From Amphibacillus marinus (GTDB lineage Bacteria; Bacillota; Bacilli; Bacillales; Amphibacillaceae), in assembly GCF_900110345.1 (NCBI RefSeq), contig NZ_FODJ01000017.1, forward strand, positions 1-38,140: DNA of 38,140 nucleotides. Reading direction: 5' to 3'. The position numbers and the translations under genes are program-made. Shown one piece after another: positions 9,662-19,447 of this stretch; within the stretch, counting starts at the first letter, position 1, and each line of letters begins with the position of its first letter. Below the pieces are notes generated by a model. It was not told where the DNA came from. It worked only from the letters and a program-made list of their open reading frames with translations, and did no database searches.

Positions 9662-11641
9662 TTAATTGTTATCTTCTTCATTCTTGTCTGGTGAAATTGT
9701 GTCATCGAGATTTAACTCTGCTTGATGATCTTCTTCATCTTTTGCCTTTATATTAACTTTTACTTCATCAGCATCTTTAGTTGCAGGCTGTTCACCGTCC
9801 TGTTCAGATACGACTTCATCAGGAAGCACGCCCTTCTCAAATAATGATTTAATTTGAGCAGCATCTAACGTCTCTACTTTAAGTAGTGTCTGCGCAATCA
9901 ACTCAAGCTTATCTTTATTTTCAGTTAAAATATCTTTAGCTCGCGCGTAGCACTGATTAATGAAGTTCTGCATTTCTTGATCAATCTCATACGCAATGGC
10001 ATCACTATAGTTTGGCTCATTTTGCATGTCTCGACCTAAGAAAACCTGACCGCCACCACCACCAAATTGTAGTGGACCAATCTTGTCACTCATACCATAT
10101 TCAGTTACCATCTTACGCGCCATGCTTGTTGCACGTTGGAAGTCGTTATGGGCACCTGTACTTACCTCACCAAAGATAATCTCTTCAGCAACACGTCCAC
10201 CTAACAGTCCTGTTATTTTATCAAGCAATTCAGGTTTAGTCATGAAATAACGATCTTCTTTCGGAAGCATGACAGCATAACCACCAGCTTGACCACGTGG
10301 TACAATCGTTACTTTGTGAACCATATCTGCCTCGTCAAGCACCATACCAATAATGGTATGACCACCCTCATGGTATGCAACAATATTTCGCTCTTTCTTA
10401 GAAATGACACGACTTTTCTTAGCAGGACCCGCGATAACACGGTCAATTGCCTCATCAATGTCTTCCATTTCAACTTGTTTTTTATCACTACGCGCTGCCA
10501 CTAACGCTGCTTCATTTAGTAAGTTTTCTAAATCTGCACCTGAAAATCCAGGCGTACGCATTGCAATGGTTTTTAGACTAATATCATCAGCCAAAGGCTT
10601 ATTTCTTGCATGAACACGAAGAACATCTTCACGTCCTTTTAAGTCTGGGCGATCAACCGTAATCTGACGATCAAAACGTCCTGGTCTTAATAAGGCTGGA
10701 TCAAGAATATCTGGTCTATTAGTTGCAGCAATAATAATAATACCTTCATTTTCGCCAAAACCATCCATCTCGACCAGAAGCTGATTTAACGTTTGCTCAC
10801 GCTCATCGTGTCCACCACCAACACCAGCACCACGCTGGCGACCGACAGCATCGATTTCATCAATGAAAATAATACACGGTGCATTCTTCTTTGCATTTTC
10901 GAATAAATCACGAACGCGCGATGCACCAACACCGACAAACATCTCAACAAAATCAGACCCACTGATAGAAAAGAAGGGAACGCCAGCTTCACCAGCAACA
11001 GCTCTTGCTAATAGTGTCTTACCCGTTCCTGGAGGTCCAACAAGCAGGACACCTTTAGGAATTTTAGCACCAATTGCCGTAAATTTACGCGGATCTTTAA
11101 GAAAGTCTACCACTTCGACTAGCTCTTGCTTCTCCTCATCCGCACCTGCTACATCATTAAAACGCACTTTCTTTTTATCTTCACTGTACATTTTTGCTTT
11201 GCTTTTCCCAAAGTTCATCACTCGGTTTCCGCCACCCTGTGACTGATTCATGATAAACAAGAAAATAACAACAATGAATATAAATGGTGCGATCGCAACT
11301 AAGAAGCTAATCCAAGGACTTGGTTGTGGTTCTGGTTGTATATTTAATATTTCCTGACTGCTACCAATTGATGTGACTCTTTCAATCAATTGATCATTCT
11401 CTGGGATATTTGTGATAAAATTGGTACCTTCATTATTATCTAATTCACCAGTGATTTGCATGACCCCATTCGAAGGATGCATTTCCATATTAGCGATTTC
11501 CTCATTGTCTAGTGCACTGAGAAACTCGTGTAACTTAAATTCTTCCGTTTGATTATTTTGTCCTGTTATTAACTGTAACGCTAACAAAACGACTAGTAAT
11601 ATGACGCCGTAAAAAATAAACGTCCGAACTATACGATTCAT
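9662..11641 (-). CDS. ftsH: ATP-dependent membrane zinc metalloprotease FtsH
   Basis: FtsH is a membrane-bound AAA+ protease that degrades damaged membrane proteins and regulators. From the chosen start the protein has 659 residues. Two transmembrane segments lie at about 4-24 and 111-132. Walker A is GPPGTGKT (202-209), followed by [11 protein letters not shown] and a second-region-of-homology GRFDRQ. The zinc site is HEGGH (H424, E425, H428). The acidic C-terminal tail is typical. The ATG at 11641 is preceded by GGGAGGAGG; the longer in-frame extension to 11719 overlaps the promoter. The hpt-ftsH order is conserved. Confidence 0.98.
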   Translation of the reverse strand: MNRIVRTFIFYGVILLVVLLALQLITGQNNQTEEFKLHEFLSALDNEEIANMEMHPSNGVMQITGELDNNEGTNFITNIPENDQLIERVTSIGSSQEILNIQPEPQPSPWISFLVAIAPFIFIVVIFLFIMNQSQGGGNRVMNFGKSKAKMYSEDKKKVRFNDVAGADEEKQELVEVVDFLKDPRKFTAIGAKIPKGVLLVGPPGTGKTLLARAVAGEAGVPFFSISGSDFVEMFVGVGASRVRDLFENAKKNAPCIIFIDEIDAVGRQRGAGVGGGHDEREQTLNQLLVEMDGFGENEGIIIIAATNRPDILDPALLRPGRFDRQITVDRPDLKGREDVLRVHARNKPLADDISLKTIAMRTPGFSGADLENLLNEAALVAARSDKKQVEMEDIDEAIDRVIAGPAKKSRVISKKERNIVAYHEGGHTIIGMVLDEADMVHKVTIVPRGQAGGYAVMLPKEDRYFMTKPELLDKITGLLGGRVAEEIIFGEVSTGAHNDFQRATSMARKMVTEYGMSDKIGPLQFGGGGGQVFLGRDMQNEPNYSDAIAYEIDQEMQNFINQCYARAKDILTENKDKLELIAQTLLKVETLDAAQIKSLFEKGVLPDEVVSEQDGEQPATKDADEVKVNIKAKDEEDHQAELNLDDTISPDKNEEDNN

Positions 11642-11676
11642 CACTTTCCTCCTCCCAAACGAGAAAACTATAGTAC

Positions 11677-11706
11677 ATCGTATCATAGAAAAAACTGGAT
11701 TGACAA
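11677..11706 (-). promoter_or_regulatory. Probable ftsH promoter
   Basis: On the minus strand TTGTCA (11701-11706) and TACGAT (11677-11682) are separated by 18 bp, 36 bp upstream of the ftsH start codon. This supports the shorter ftsH start, because a longer protein would have to begin upstream of this promoter. Confidence 0.55.
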
Positions 11707-11793
11707 CTAACTTGATCACAGCATTTCCATAATTTAACGACTTTAGTTATTTTTTTAAAAAAAATTTTGCCCTTAGTATAATATTTTGATCAC

Positions 11794-12336
11794 TTATTCT
11801 CCGCTGTATACATGAGGCTTTAGCACACCAATATATGGGAGGTTTCGATATTTCTCTTGATAATCTAATCCATAGCCTACTACAAATTCATTAGGAACTT
11901 TAAAGCCGACGACATCTGCCTCAATATTGACTGTTCGGCCTTCTGGTTTGTCTAGTAGTGTCACAACTTTAATTGATTTTGCCTTACGATATTTAAATAA
12001 GTCCACGAGATAGCTTAGTGTCAAACCACTATCAATAATATCTTCTACAATAAGTAGATCTCGTCCCTCAACCTTTGTGTTCAAGTCTTTCTCAATTTTA
12101 ACTTCACCTGATGAACTTGTTCCACCACCATAGCTTGATACATCCATGAAGTCCATCTCTAAGTATGTATCCATGTGCCGGACAATATCTGACATGAACG
12201 GCAAGGCACCTTTTAGCACACCAATTGCCAAGGGGAATTTATCTTTATACTCCTCGGCCAATAATTCTCCTAATTCCCTGCACTTCTCTTCAATTTCCTC
12301 TTGTGAAACTAAAATCTTCTCAATGTCGCTATGCAT
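11794..12336 (-). CDS. hpt: Hypoxanthine-guanine phosphoribosyltransferase
   Basis: This purine salvage enzyme converts hypoxanthine or guanine plus PRPP to IMP or GMP. The 180-residue protein contains the PRPP-binding motif [13 protein letters not shown] (residues 94-106) and the flexible-loop region [11 protein letters not shown]. The ATG at 12336 has AGGAGG upstream. The longer reading to 12399 runs into tilS. It begins 10 nt after tilS in the conserved tilS-hpt-ftsH arrangement. Confidence 0.96.
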   Translation of the reverse strand: MHSDIEKILVSQEEIEEKCRELGELLAEEYKDKFPLAIGVLKGALPFMSDIVRHMDTYLEMDFMDVSSYGGGTSSSGEVKIEKDLNTKVEGRDLLIVEDIIDSGLTLSYLVDLFKYRKAKSIKVVTLLDKPEGRTVNIEADVVGFKVPNEFVVGYGLDYQEKYRNLPYIGVLKPHVYSGE

Positions 12337-12346
12337 CCTGATCCTC

Positions 12347-13750
12347 CTACAATCCATTATTAAATTGGTTAAAAATTTTAATATAATGTTCCCCTTCAAG
12401 TTGTTGATCGTGACTTCTCTTGGCTAAGCCTAACACCCAAAGAAGTTCACCTTGATCATTAACAAGAATTGGCCAATGGTCACGCCGATGTACAGGGATC
12501 TTATGATCAATAAATAATCGGCTAACTTTTTTATGACCTTTTAGACTCTCTATATAGATACGATCCCCAGGTTGTCGTGAACGAATAAAAAGGCGTTTGC
12601 TTTGATAATTAGTAGGATAAGGCCAATAAAACACATTTTCATCTCGTGTTTTCACTTGACAATCTGTCACAAGTTCAGTTAAAAGGGACCATTCCTCTGA
12701 TACACGCGTCGTGCCAGGTACATTTAGCACCATTTGATAGCCCTCACGATTCTCTTCGTAATAGAACATAAGTAAATGGTAAGATCTAGTCATCTTTAAC
12801 TTATTCGGGAGATCAATTGAAGCATTAGCCCGCTCGTTCGTTAGCATGTTAAAAAACTGCTGTTCATGCCGATAATTCAGACCACTTGGAAGGGTATTAT
12901 ATAGATAGTTTAATATTAGATGAAACAATCTCCTTTGTAAAGCGCGGGGGTGCTTTTTCAGGTCATTAATTGAACAGCTAACTTGAGGTGGTTGAGCCTG
13001 ATAAGTAACAATGCGCCGAGCTACTTGATCTGCCATCTGTTTTAAAGCAAGGCTGTCATCCTGTGCATGTTCAGTAAACTGTTGAATCGTGTGCAAAAGA
13101 TTAGGGTTCTGTTCCCTTAATAACGGCAAGACATGAATTCTAAAATAATTTCTTGTATAAGTATCCTCATTATTGGATGGGTCTCTTCTTGGGACAATAT
13201 TCTGCTCTTTGCAATAGCCTTCAATATCTTTTTTAGCTAAGCAAAGGAAGGGTCTTATTAAATGACCATTAGCAATAGGTCTTGAAGGTAACATACCTTT
13301 TAGCATGTCCGTTTGTGTCCCTCTAGTCAACCTCATAAAAACTGTTTCAATCTGATCATCACCATGATGAGCTAACGCTAAGTATGTAGCATTATACTTG
13401 TCCATCATCTGCTCAAATACTTGATAGCGTAATGTCCGGGCAGCCTCCTGTGTGCCCATCTTCGCTTCGGCCTTTAAGCCCTTTACATCAACAGTGCTGA
13501 CTTCAAATTCAAGCGCATTTTCCTGACAAAAATGTTTAACATATTCAGTATCTTGAATTGAATCTTCACCTCGAAGTGCATGGTTAATTGAAATGACGAT
13601 CAACCTAAGCCGCCATTCCTCGCGCTTTTTAATTAAGTAATGGAGGAGGGCCATTGAGTCTGGACCCCCGGACACTCCCACAATAACAGTTTTGTTCTTT
13701 TCAATAAGGTTAAATTTACTTACGTACAAATCAACAGTATCGACTAACAT
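12347..13750 (-). CDS. tilS: tRNA(Ile)-lysidine synthase
   Basis: TilS modifies C34 of the CAU-anticodon tRNA-Ile2 to lysidine so that it reads AUA. The protein has 467 residues. The N-terminal PP-loop ATPase carries the signature [10 protein letters not shown] (residues 27-36). The C-terminal part (about 380-450) contains the substrate-binding TilS C-domain, including [13 protein letters not shown] and a WVLGLAKR segment. GAAGG lies upstream of the ATG. Confidence 0.95.
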   Translation of the reverse strand: MLVDTVDLYVSKFNLIEKNKTVIVGVSGGPDSMALLHYLIKKREEWRLRLIVISINHALRGEDSIQDTEYVKHFCQENALEFEVSTVDVKGLKAEAKMGTQEAARTLRYQVFEQMMDKYNATYLALAHHGDDQIETVFMRLTRGTQTDMLKGMLPSRPIANGHLIRPFLCLAKKDIEGYCKEQNIVPRRDPSNNEDTYTRNYFRIHVLPLLREQNPNLLHTIQQFTEHAQDDSLALKQMADQVARRIVTYQAQPPQVSCSINDLKKHPRALQRRLFHLILNYLYNTLPSGLNYRHEQQFFNMLTNERANASIDLPNKLKMTRSYHLLMFYYEENREGYQMVLNVPGTTRVSEEWSLLTELVTDCQVKTRDENVFYWPYPTNYQSKRLFIRSRQPGDRIYIESLKGHKKVSRLFIDHKIPVHRRDHWPILVNDQGELLWVLGLAKRSHDQQLEGEHYIKIFNQFNNGL

Positions 13751-13806
13751 CGCTTTACCTTCTTTAGTTTAATGATATATGCTACCTATCCTAGCAGAAA
13801 TTTTAA

Positions 13807-14742
13807 TTAATAGAAAGCTGTAAGAAGGTAAAAAATGAGACTACTTAAACCAAACATAAAGATTTCTAACCAATCACGGTTTTGACTCCGCCCTTTATGC
13901 ACGGTTGCGGTTGGTTGCTCTACTTTGGTTTGCAGGATCAACACTTTCTTTAAGTCCTGTCGCATTGAGATGGCTGTTTGATAACGTCCGCTTACCGCCC
14001 GTGATAGGACCAGCTCATATGCTGAAAGCACCTTTGCTTGCTTAATTTTAGCTAGGAGTAAGCCTTTTGCATCCTCGGTTTTCTTAAATCTATTCGGATA
14101 AACGCATTGTAAAGCAAGCATTGCTAACGCAAATAAATCATAGCTCGGTTCGGCCTTCCTGTCCCCACATTGCCAGTATCCTCGATCATAGAATTCCGTG
14201 TACTCCTTGACTGAACGACCGATCTGAGTTACGCCACCTACATCAATAAACCGGAGCCGGATTGGGCTGTTTGTTACAATAACATTTTCCAACTTCAAAT
14301 CACCAACGATAAAGCCAATTTGGTGGAGTTGATCCAGTTCTTCTAATAATTGCGATAACAGTAGTCCTAGCCAGGCACTGCCGCGATTGTTTAAAAAGGA
14401 ACTTAGCTCACTTCCTTGAACATATTCCATTGTGTAGAATGGGTAACAAATTCCATCTGGTGCCAACCAATCATCTACCTCATACAAAGAAGGTCCAGGG
14501 CTGTTACCTCGGACCTTCGCTAATTTTTGTAAGACATTAATTTCTGAAGAGATCGACGCGACCTTATCACTTATTTTTAATGCAACAAGCTTTTTATCAC
14601 TTTGCTTTGCTAAATAGACAGCCCCTATCGCTCCTTTTCCCAACACTTGTTGAATAACATAGCTATTCCGCTTCCACTTACCAACTAATCTAGTCCCTGG
14701 TTTAAGATTAAATGCCAAAGTCGGCTTGCTCTGATTCAGCAT
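13807..14742 (-). CDS. yabT: Membrane-tethered serine/threonine protein kinase YabT
   Basis: The 311-residue Hanks-type kinase has a glycine loop GKGAIGAVYLA (residues 35-45), a VALK lysine (K56) and a catalytic loop GDLKLEN (147-153) in place of the usual HRDLKPEN. The metal motif is DVG (167-169) instead of DFG. A single membrane helix closes the protein at about 291-311, placing the kinase in the cytoplasm. In B. subtilis YabT is a sporulation-associated, DNA-stimulated kinase reported to phosphorylate RecA. Position next to yabS and spoIIE agrees. The start overlaps yabS by 35 nt but has AAGGAG upstream. Confidence 0.88.
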   Translation of the reverse strand: MLNQSKPTLAFNLKPGTRLVGKWKRNSYVIQQVLGKGAIGAVYLAKQSDKKLVALKISDKVASISSEINVLQKLAKVRGNSPGPSLYEVDDWLAPDGICYPFYTMEYVQGSELSSFLNNRGSAWLGLLLSQLLEELDQLHQIGFIVGDLKLENVIVTNSPIRLRFIDVGGVTQIGRSVKEYTEFYDRGYWQCGDRKAEPSYDLFALAMLALQCVYPNRFKKTEDAKGLLLAKIKQAKVLSAYELVLSRAVSGRYQTAISMRQDLKKVLILQTKVEQPTATVHKGRSQNRDWLEIFMFGLSSLIFYLLTAFY

Positions 14743-15445
14743 GTCGCTTTAAGCTCCTTAATAATCCCGCTTGTCCATAATGGTGTAAAGCTTCCTTTAG
14801 CGCCGGCCCGGTTGGTGTCACACCACCGCTTGTAAGCTTTGGAAAAACGCTTGCAAGTTTATCAAGCTTTGTTGACCAATCAAGAATTTGAGTCGTAGCT
14901 TTCTTCTTCCCAGGGAAAGAATAGATTGAAAACTTATTATCACCTATTCTAGCATTCATACTTATCGAGAGATCAATTAATGCTTCTTTAACTAACTCAA
15001 TTTTCTTTTGCATGCTGGCACTTGTATCAACCAGGACCAGCAATTGAATATCACAGGTTTCTGTTAACTCCTCGACAACCTCCATTACCTCTCCTCGTTG
15101 ACTGGGTGGCAGGCTTTCAATTGATTGGGTATCTCCTAGTATTGAGCGTAGCTCCTGATTGACAACGCCTTGAAGCGTTTGCGTCATCGCCTGCTTGGTG
15201 ACAGCTTGAACGGTTTGTGTTAATCGTTGTGGATAAACAATTTGGCTTACCCCGCCACCTGATTCAGCAATTTCCTCTACTTCTTGCAAACTCTCCGAAT
15301 CTTCATCGCCATGATCAAGCACACCAATCACATTAACGGTAATACCTTGCTCTTTAATTAGGCTTGCGACTAACGTTGGGTCTTCCCCTTGGTTGGAACA
15401 GCCGTCGGTAATTAATAAAATTTGCTTTAACTTGCCTGCTTGCAT
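14708..15445 (-). CDS. yabS: von Willebrand factor A domain protein YabS
   Basis: The 245-residue soluble protein contains a vWA fold whose MIDAS metal site starts with DTSAS (residues 140-144) and continues with a TPTG segment. Its first half ends another vWA-like region with LLITDGCSNQGED near residue 10, so the module looks circularly arranged or two-part. Length and position between spoIIE and yabT match B. subtilis yabS, whose role is not established to my knowledge. GGAGGG precedes the ATG. Confidence 0.85.
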   Translation of the reverse strand: MQAGKLKQILLITDGCSNQGEDPTLVASLIKEQGITVNVIGVLDHGDEDSESLQEVEEIAESGGGVSQIVYPQRLTQTVQAVTKQAMTQTLQGVVNQELRSILGDTQSIESLPPSQRGEVMEVVEELTETCDIQLLVLVDTSASMQKKIELVKEALIDLSISMNARIGDNKFSIYSFPGKKKATTQILDWSTKLDKLASVFPKLTSGGVTPTGPALKEALHHYGQAGLLRSLKRHAESEQADFGI

Positions 15446-15542
15446 CTCACTTTCCCTCCTAGTTGAACTATGCTATCACCATTCTCGACTCAATTAGCTT
15501 TTTTTATACGGTAAAAAGAAAATCAATTGGTAATTAGCGTAC

Positions 15543-17969
15543 TTATTCAGAAACCTTATAGTAAGGGACAGTAGCCCACTTTGATTGATAACGCTGCACC
15601 TTCGCAACGAGAATAGTCATATCATCTTCTATCTTTCCAGAAGATAAGCGCACTACTTCTTCAAGCAATAAATCGGCAATCTCTTGCGGATCAGAAGTCT
15701 CGATTTGCTTAATAACCCGCTTAAGCCAAATGTCTTGATTCTCTATTAATTTTGGCGCCTCAAAGATGCCATCACTTGTCATGATCAGGATATCACCATG
15801 CTCTAATTGACGATCAACCACTTCAACGTCAAACTCTTTAACAATACCAATCGGCAAATTACTCGATTCAACTGGTAAAATTGTGTGTCCCCTTTTAATA
15901 AAGCTGGGCGTGGAACCAATCTTTAAAAATTGAACATTAGCAGATTGTAAGTCTACCATCGCCAGATCAAGAGTAGAGAAGATTTCATCGGTCATGCGAA
16001 GTGACAATATCGAATTAATTGATTTTATCGCAACCTGCTCATCGATTCCAGATTGCAAGATCTGCTGTAGTAAATGTAGGGTTTGCATACTCTCTTCTCG
16101 TGCTCTTTTCCCATTACCCATACCATCACTAATGGCTAATGCATATTTACCAGCAGCAAGCTCCATTGTGGAATAACTATCACCAGAAATAAATCCGCCT
16201 CCTTGAGCAGCGTGGGCTACACCAATATCCAATTGAAAGGCCCTTGCTGATTTGAAAATTAAGAAACAGTAACCATTTGGCATTGGCGAAATTTCTTCTT
16301 CAGCAACCACGACGTTTTCTTTTAGAATATCTGACAAGATGGGGGCGATCACTTTATTACCCTCATCATGGTATTGATAGACAGACAGCGTCATTTCAAT
16401 ATCAATTTCACCTTTACGTAATGAATAGATATCTAATTGTTCAATCTCCATTCCAATTGAAGTTAGCGCGTTAACAATCTGTTGTTCCTGTAAATCATGA
16501 TGCTCACGTTCATGAACAATTTCCCTGGCGAAATTATCCATAACTTCTGACACGCCTAACAGTTGATCAGCTACAAAGCGCCTACTTTCACCAACCTGCT
16601 TTTTCAAATGCTGATTTGCTTTATAGTAAGAAAGCTGGTCCTTTATTGCCGCTTCAACTTTATTGGCCTTCATGCATTGACGCTTAAACTTTGACTCTGT
16701 AATTTGCGAAACATGGCCATTCTGTGAGAGTTCTTGCTTAATTTTGGCCATATTTTGATAGGTACTATCAAAATTTTCTGCCCAACAGACCGTTTTTTTG
16801 AAGCAGCCTTGACAGGTTTGCTCTGTGACATGACTTAAGAAATCATCAAGCTCTCGTTCCTCTTGGTGTATATCAATTTCTTGGGCAAGTTTACCGGTAA
16901 ATGTTTTTGATAACGCTTCAAAAACGTCTGAGAATTGTTCCATTCGATTAGCCGTTGCATCACGTAATTTTTGTAAATATTGCTGTTGTTCTTCATACTG
17001 TTCATTTGATCCTGGGATAAAACGTGCTAATCTCTTTGTCAAACTTGTCGGTGTTAGCAAAAACAGTAAAATGGCAGTAATGGAAGCCACTACCGACGGA
17101 AACAACGAAGCTGTACCATCTACGTAAATACTTAATAGAAATGTACCAATTATTAATCCTGAACTAATGGCAAACTTACCACCTTCCCTCATTAGTCCAC
17201 CTAATAGGCCACTAAATGCCAGTAAGCTTAATTGCGTTAATGTTGTCTCATTCACTAAGCTTAAAATTAACCCCAGAATCACACCAACCGTTGCGCCAAT
17301 GGTAGGGCCACCAATCAAGGCTAGCATTAAGATTAAATAACGGGAGAAAACATCCTCAAGATTAACACCGACCAAGTACATGCCAGATAAACCACATAGA
17401 ACCGATGCAACCAAGATAATACATGATATTAATTCTTCATTTTTTAAGACTGGCTTATAACGCTTTGGTGCTACGAGCGGCGTACTTTGAATAAAAATTA
17501 AAAATAAAATTCCAGCAAGTAGGGCTTCTGTAAAAGCCATAATTAAAGCATAATTAGAAAACTGATTTGATAAACTAGTAAAAGCAAGCCTTCCTAGCAT
17601 AGATGATAAAGCTAATATGTATGGCAAATGCCTATTTGAATTGACAAATAGACCAAGCGAAATAAAGAAACCAAAGCATAGATAGCTAATAAGTAGAATA
17701 ATTAGAGGTGAAAAACCAACGGTAACCACACCAAATATTGAAAAAAGCAAAACAAGCTTCGCACGTTCCCGTTTAATAACCCAGACACTTGCAAAATAAG
17801 CAAGTGAGAAGGGGATAAGCTCGTCCATTATTACTGCCCGCCCAAGTAAGAAGCTAATAACGTACAACGCGACGTCTTGTTGCTTCATAACTTGAAAGAA
17901 AGTTTTTATCCACCTTACTTTAAATTGATACTTTAATTTTTCCGAATAGGCCTCTGTTATTATTCCCAC
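15543..17969 (-). CDS. spoIIE: Stage II sporulation protein E, PP2C-type phosphatase
   Basis: SpoIIE sits at the asymmetric septum and dephosphorylates SpoIIAA, which frees sigma-F in the forespore. The 808-residue protein has about ten membrane helices in residues 40-310, a central FtsZ-interacting region with a CxxC pair (QGCFKKTVC), and a C-terminal PP2C domain. Manganese-binding motifs are ISDGMGNGKRA near residue 610 and MTSDGIFEAP. The start is GTG with GAGGTGAAGG upstream. Its presence implies that the organism forms endospores. It is transcribed away from tRNA-Met. Confidence 0.96.
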   Translation of the reverse strand: MGIITEAYSEKLKYQFKVRWIKTFFQVMKQQDVALYVISFLLGRAVIMDELIPFSLAYFASVWVIKRERAKLVLLFSIFGVVTVGFSPLIILLISYLCFGFFISLGLFVNSNRHLPYILALSSMLGRLAFTSLSNQFSNYALIMAFTEALLAGILFLIFIQSTPLVAPKRYKPVLKNEELISCIILVASVLCGLSGMYLVGVNLEDVFSRYLILMLALIGGPTIGATVGVILGLILSLVNETTLTQLSLLAFSGLLGGLMREGGKFAISSGLIIGTFLLSIYVDGTASLFPSVVASITAILLFLLTPTSLTKRLARFIPGSNEQYEEQQQYLQKLRDATANRMEQFSDVFEALSKTFTGKLAQEIDIHQEERELDDFLSHVTEQTCQGCFKKTVCWAENFDSTYQNMAKIKQELSQNGHVSQITESKFKRQCMKANKVEAAIKDQLSYYKANQHLKKQVGESRRFVADQLLGVSEVMDNFAREIVHEREHHDLQEQQIVNALTSIGMEIEQLDIYSLRKGEIDIEMTLSVYQYHDEGNKVIAPILSDILKENVVVAEEEISPMPNGYCFLIFKSARAFQLDIGVAHAAQGGGFISGDSYSTMELAAGKYALAISDGMGNGKRAREESMQTLHLLQQILQSGIDEQVAIKSINSILSLRMTDEIFSTLDLAMVDLQSANVQFLKIGSTPSFIKRGHTILPVESSNLPIGIVKEFDVEVVDRQLEHGDILIMTSDGIFEAPKLIENQDIWLKRVIKQIETSDPQEIADLLLEEVVRLSSGKIEDDMTILVAKVQRYQSKWATVPYYKVSE

Positions 17970-18001
17970 AATTCCTTCACCTCTTTATTAGTATGATGAT
18001 C

Positions 18002-18035
18002 ATTTAATCACATAACAACGAGATAATTTGTCAAA
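18002..18035 (-). promoter_or_regulatory. spoIIE promoter with long spacer and overlapping Spo0A box
   Basis: On the minus strand TTGACA (18029-18034) and TTAAAT (18002-18007) are separated by 21 bp. This unusual spacing is also known for the Spo0A-activated, sigma-A-dependent spoIIE promoter of B. subtilis. The -35 lies inside TTTGTCAAA on the opposite strand (18027-18035), which fits the 0A-box consensus. A second near-match, CGTCGAA on the minus strand (18061-18067), lies upstream. Confidence 0.6.
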
Positions 18036-18252
18036 ATAACAGGACACATCATTAAAATCTTTCGACGCATTCTAGCAAAAGTAGTGGGTTTTTTCCTTTA
18101 AAAGCATTATCAAGTTGAATGTTACGTAATAATATTAGTGCGCATGTTGGAAAAGGACGAGAAAGCTTATTAACAACTCACTTAAATGATCGTGAGCAAG
18201 CGATTAACTTTAAGTCGACACTGCGGTTTATTAGGCGATTAGAAAATAAACA

Positions 18253-18281
18253 TTGACACTCTTTCATAGCTGTTGTATTAT
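18253..18281 (+). promoter_or_regulatory. tRNA-Met promoter
   Basis: TTGACA (18253-18258) and TATTAT (18276-18281) are 17 bp apart, placing the start site about 27 nt before the tRNA. The near-consensus strength suits a stable RNA gene. Confidence 0.85.
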
Positions 18282-18314
18282 ATCATTTGTGGCTTCAAGT
18301 CATAGCCTATTCAT

Positions 18315-18388
18315 GGCGGTGTAGCTCAGCTGGCTAGAGCGTACGGTTCATACCCGTGAGGTCGTGGGTTCGACTCCCTCCGCCGCTA
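18315..18388 (+). tRNA. trnSL-Met: Elongator tRNA-Met (anticodon CAT)
   Basis: The 74-nt sequence folds as a cloverleaf: acceptor GGCGGTG with CGCCGCT, D-arm GCTC/GAGC, anticodon stem TACGG/CCGTG with loop TTCATAC, and T-loop TTCGACT. It nearly matches B. subtilis trnSL-Met1, which also lies beside spoIIE. CCA is not encoded; the discriminator A is followed by CT. One T-stem position is U-U where B. subtilis has G-U. A strong promoter and terminator make it a monocistronic gene. Confidence 0.95.
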
Positions 18389-18403
18389 CTAAAGCTAAAG
18401 ATT

Positions 18404-18441
18404 AAAGCAGACTGTTTATAACAAACAGCTCTGCTTTTTTT
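18404..18441 (+). terminator. Terminator of tRNA-Met
   Basis: AAAGCAGA and CTGTTT pair with AAACAG and TCTGCTTT around an ATAAC loop, followed by a run of Ts. It directly follows the tRNA. Confidence 0.88.
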
Positions 18442-18546
18442 GTCGTTTATTTTGGTATCTTAATACGCTCCTCTCACCCTCACATGTTAGAATAACATAA
18501 GTCGTGAAATTACTTTTAATAGATAAGCCTTTAGGGAGGATCACTT

Positions 18547-19371
18547 ATGGTCAATGACCTATTTACACATTACCGTCCGATTACAGCTACGCCATTCACT
18601 CGTCATCAAGCATATATAGAAATTGCCCCAACAAAAGCCCTCGCACCATATGTATGTTGTTTTTGGGGAACCACCAAGAGCATTTGGCGTCTTCCACAAG
18701 ATACACTTGTTATTCCAGATACATGTATGGATATTATTTTTGACGTTAATTTTACTAAGAACACAATTAGACAGTCATTTTGTGGTATTCAAGATCAGAG
18801 TTTTTTGGCTCAATCAGCTGGACCTGCTACCTTCTCATTTACCTTTGCAATTCGGTTCTATGCCTGGTCCGTGGCGTTATTCACAGATGAAGACATGCGG
18901 TTTAGCTTGAATCAATTTGCTGATCCAGAGCAATATTTCAAGACATTTAGAAAAGAGCTCGAACAAAAGCTTATTGACAGTCACACAATAGCTGAACGGA
19001 TTAAATATGCTGAGACTTACTTACTTAAACGGATAAACACAAAACGAGAAAATGCTCACGTTATGAATGCGATTAATCAGATGCTCGTTAACAAGGGGAA
19101 TCTTCAGCTTAAAGATATCATTGAACATACAGCTATCTCACAGCGTCAGTTAGAGCGCCTGTTTAAGCAATTTACTGGAGTTAGCCCAAAGAAACTTGCA
19201 GCTTTAATCCGGCATCAATACCTTTGGCAGCAGATTGCCTACCAAAATTCAATTAACATTCATGATGTGGTTAGCAAATATGGCTTTTATGATCAAGCAC
19301 ACTTGCTTAATAGTTTTAAGCAGTACCACACATTAACCCCCAAACAAGCGCTAGCACTCGCAAATAACTAA
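18547..19371 (+). CDS. AraC-family transcriptional regulator
   Basis: The 274-residue protein has an N-terminal ligand or effector domain of the kind found in AraC proteins that lack a sugar cupin (CCFWGTTKSIWRLP, then PDTCMDIIFDVN at about 38-66). A C-terminal double helix-turn-helix spans residues 175-270, including ISQRQLERLFKQFTGVSPKK. GGGAGG sits upstream of the ATG. It stands alone at the start of the accessory block on the strand opposite the backbone. Its target is not evident; the genes that follow on the same strand are candidates. Confidence 0.85.
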   Translation: MVNDLFTHYRPITATPFTRHQAYIEIAPTKALAPYVCCFWGTTKSIWRLPQDTLVIPDTCMDIIFDVNFTKNTIRQSFCGIQDQSFLAQSAGPATFSFTFAIRFYAWSVALFTDEDMRFSLNQFADPEQYFKTFRKELEQKLIDSHTIAERIKYAETYLLKRINTKRENAHVMNAINQMLVNKGNLQLKDIIEHTAISQRQLERLFKQFTGVSPKKLAALIRHQYLWQQIAYQNSINIHDVVSKYGFYDQAHLLNSFKQYHTLTPKQALALANN

Positions 19372-19447
19372 GGTCGTTTTTTTCCAATACTATTTGCTAC
19401 TTAACTGATTTAATTGGGGGTAGACTAAGACAAGGAGGCGATTTTTT

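Noticed and set aside
10289-11246. Open frames on the plus strand across ftsH
   Set aside because: They are antisense shadows of ftsH with no ribosome-binding sites or recognisable protein features.
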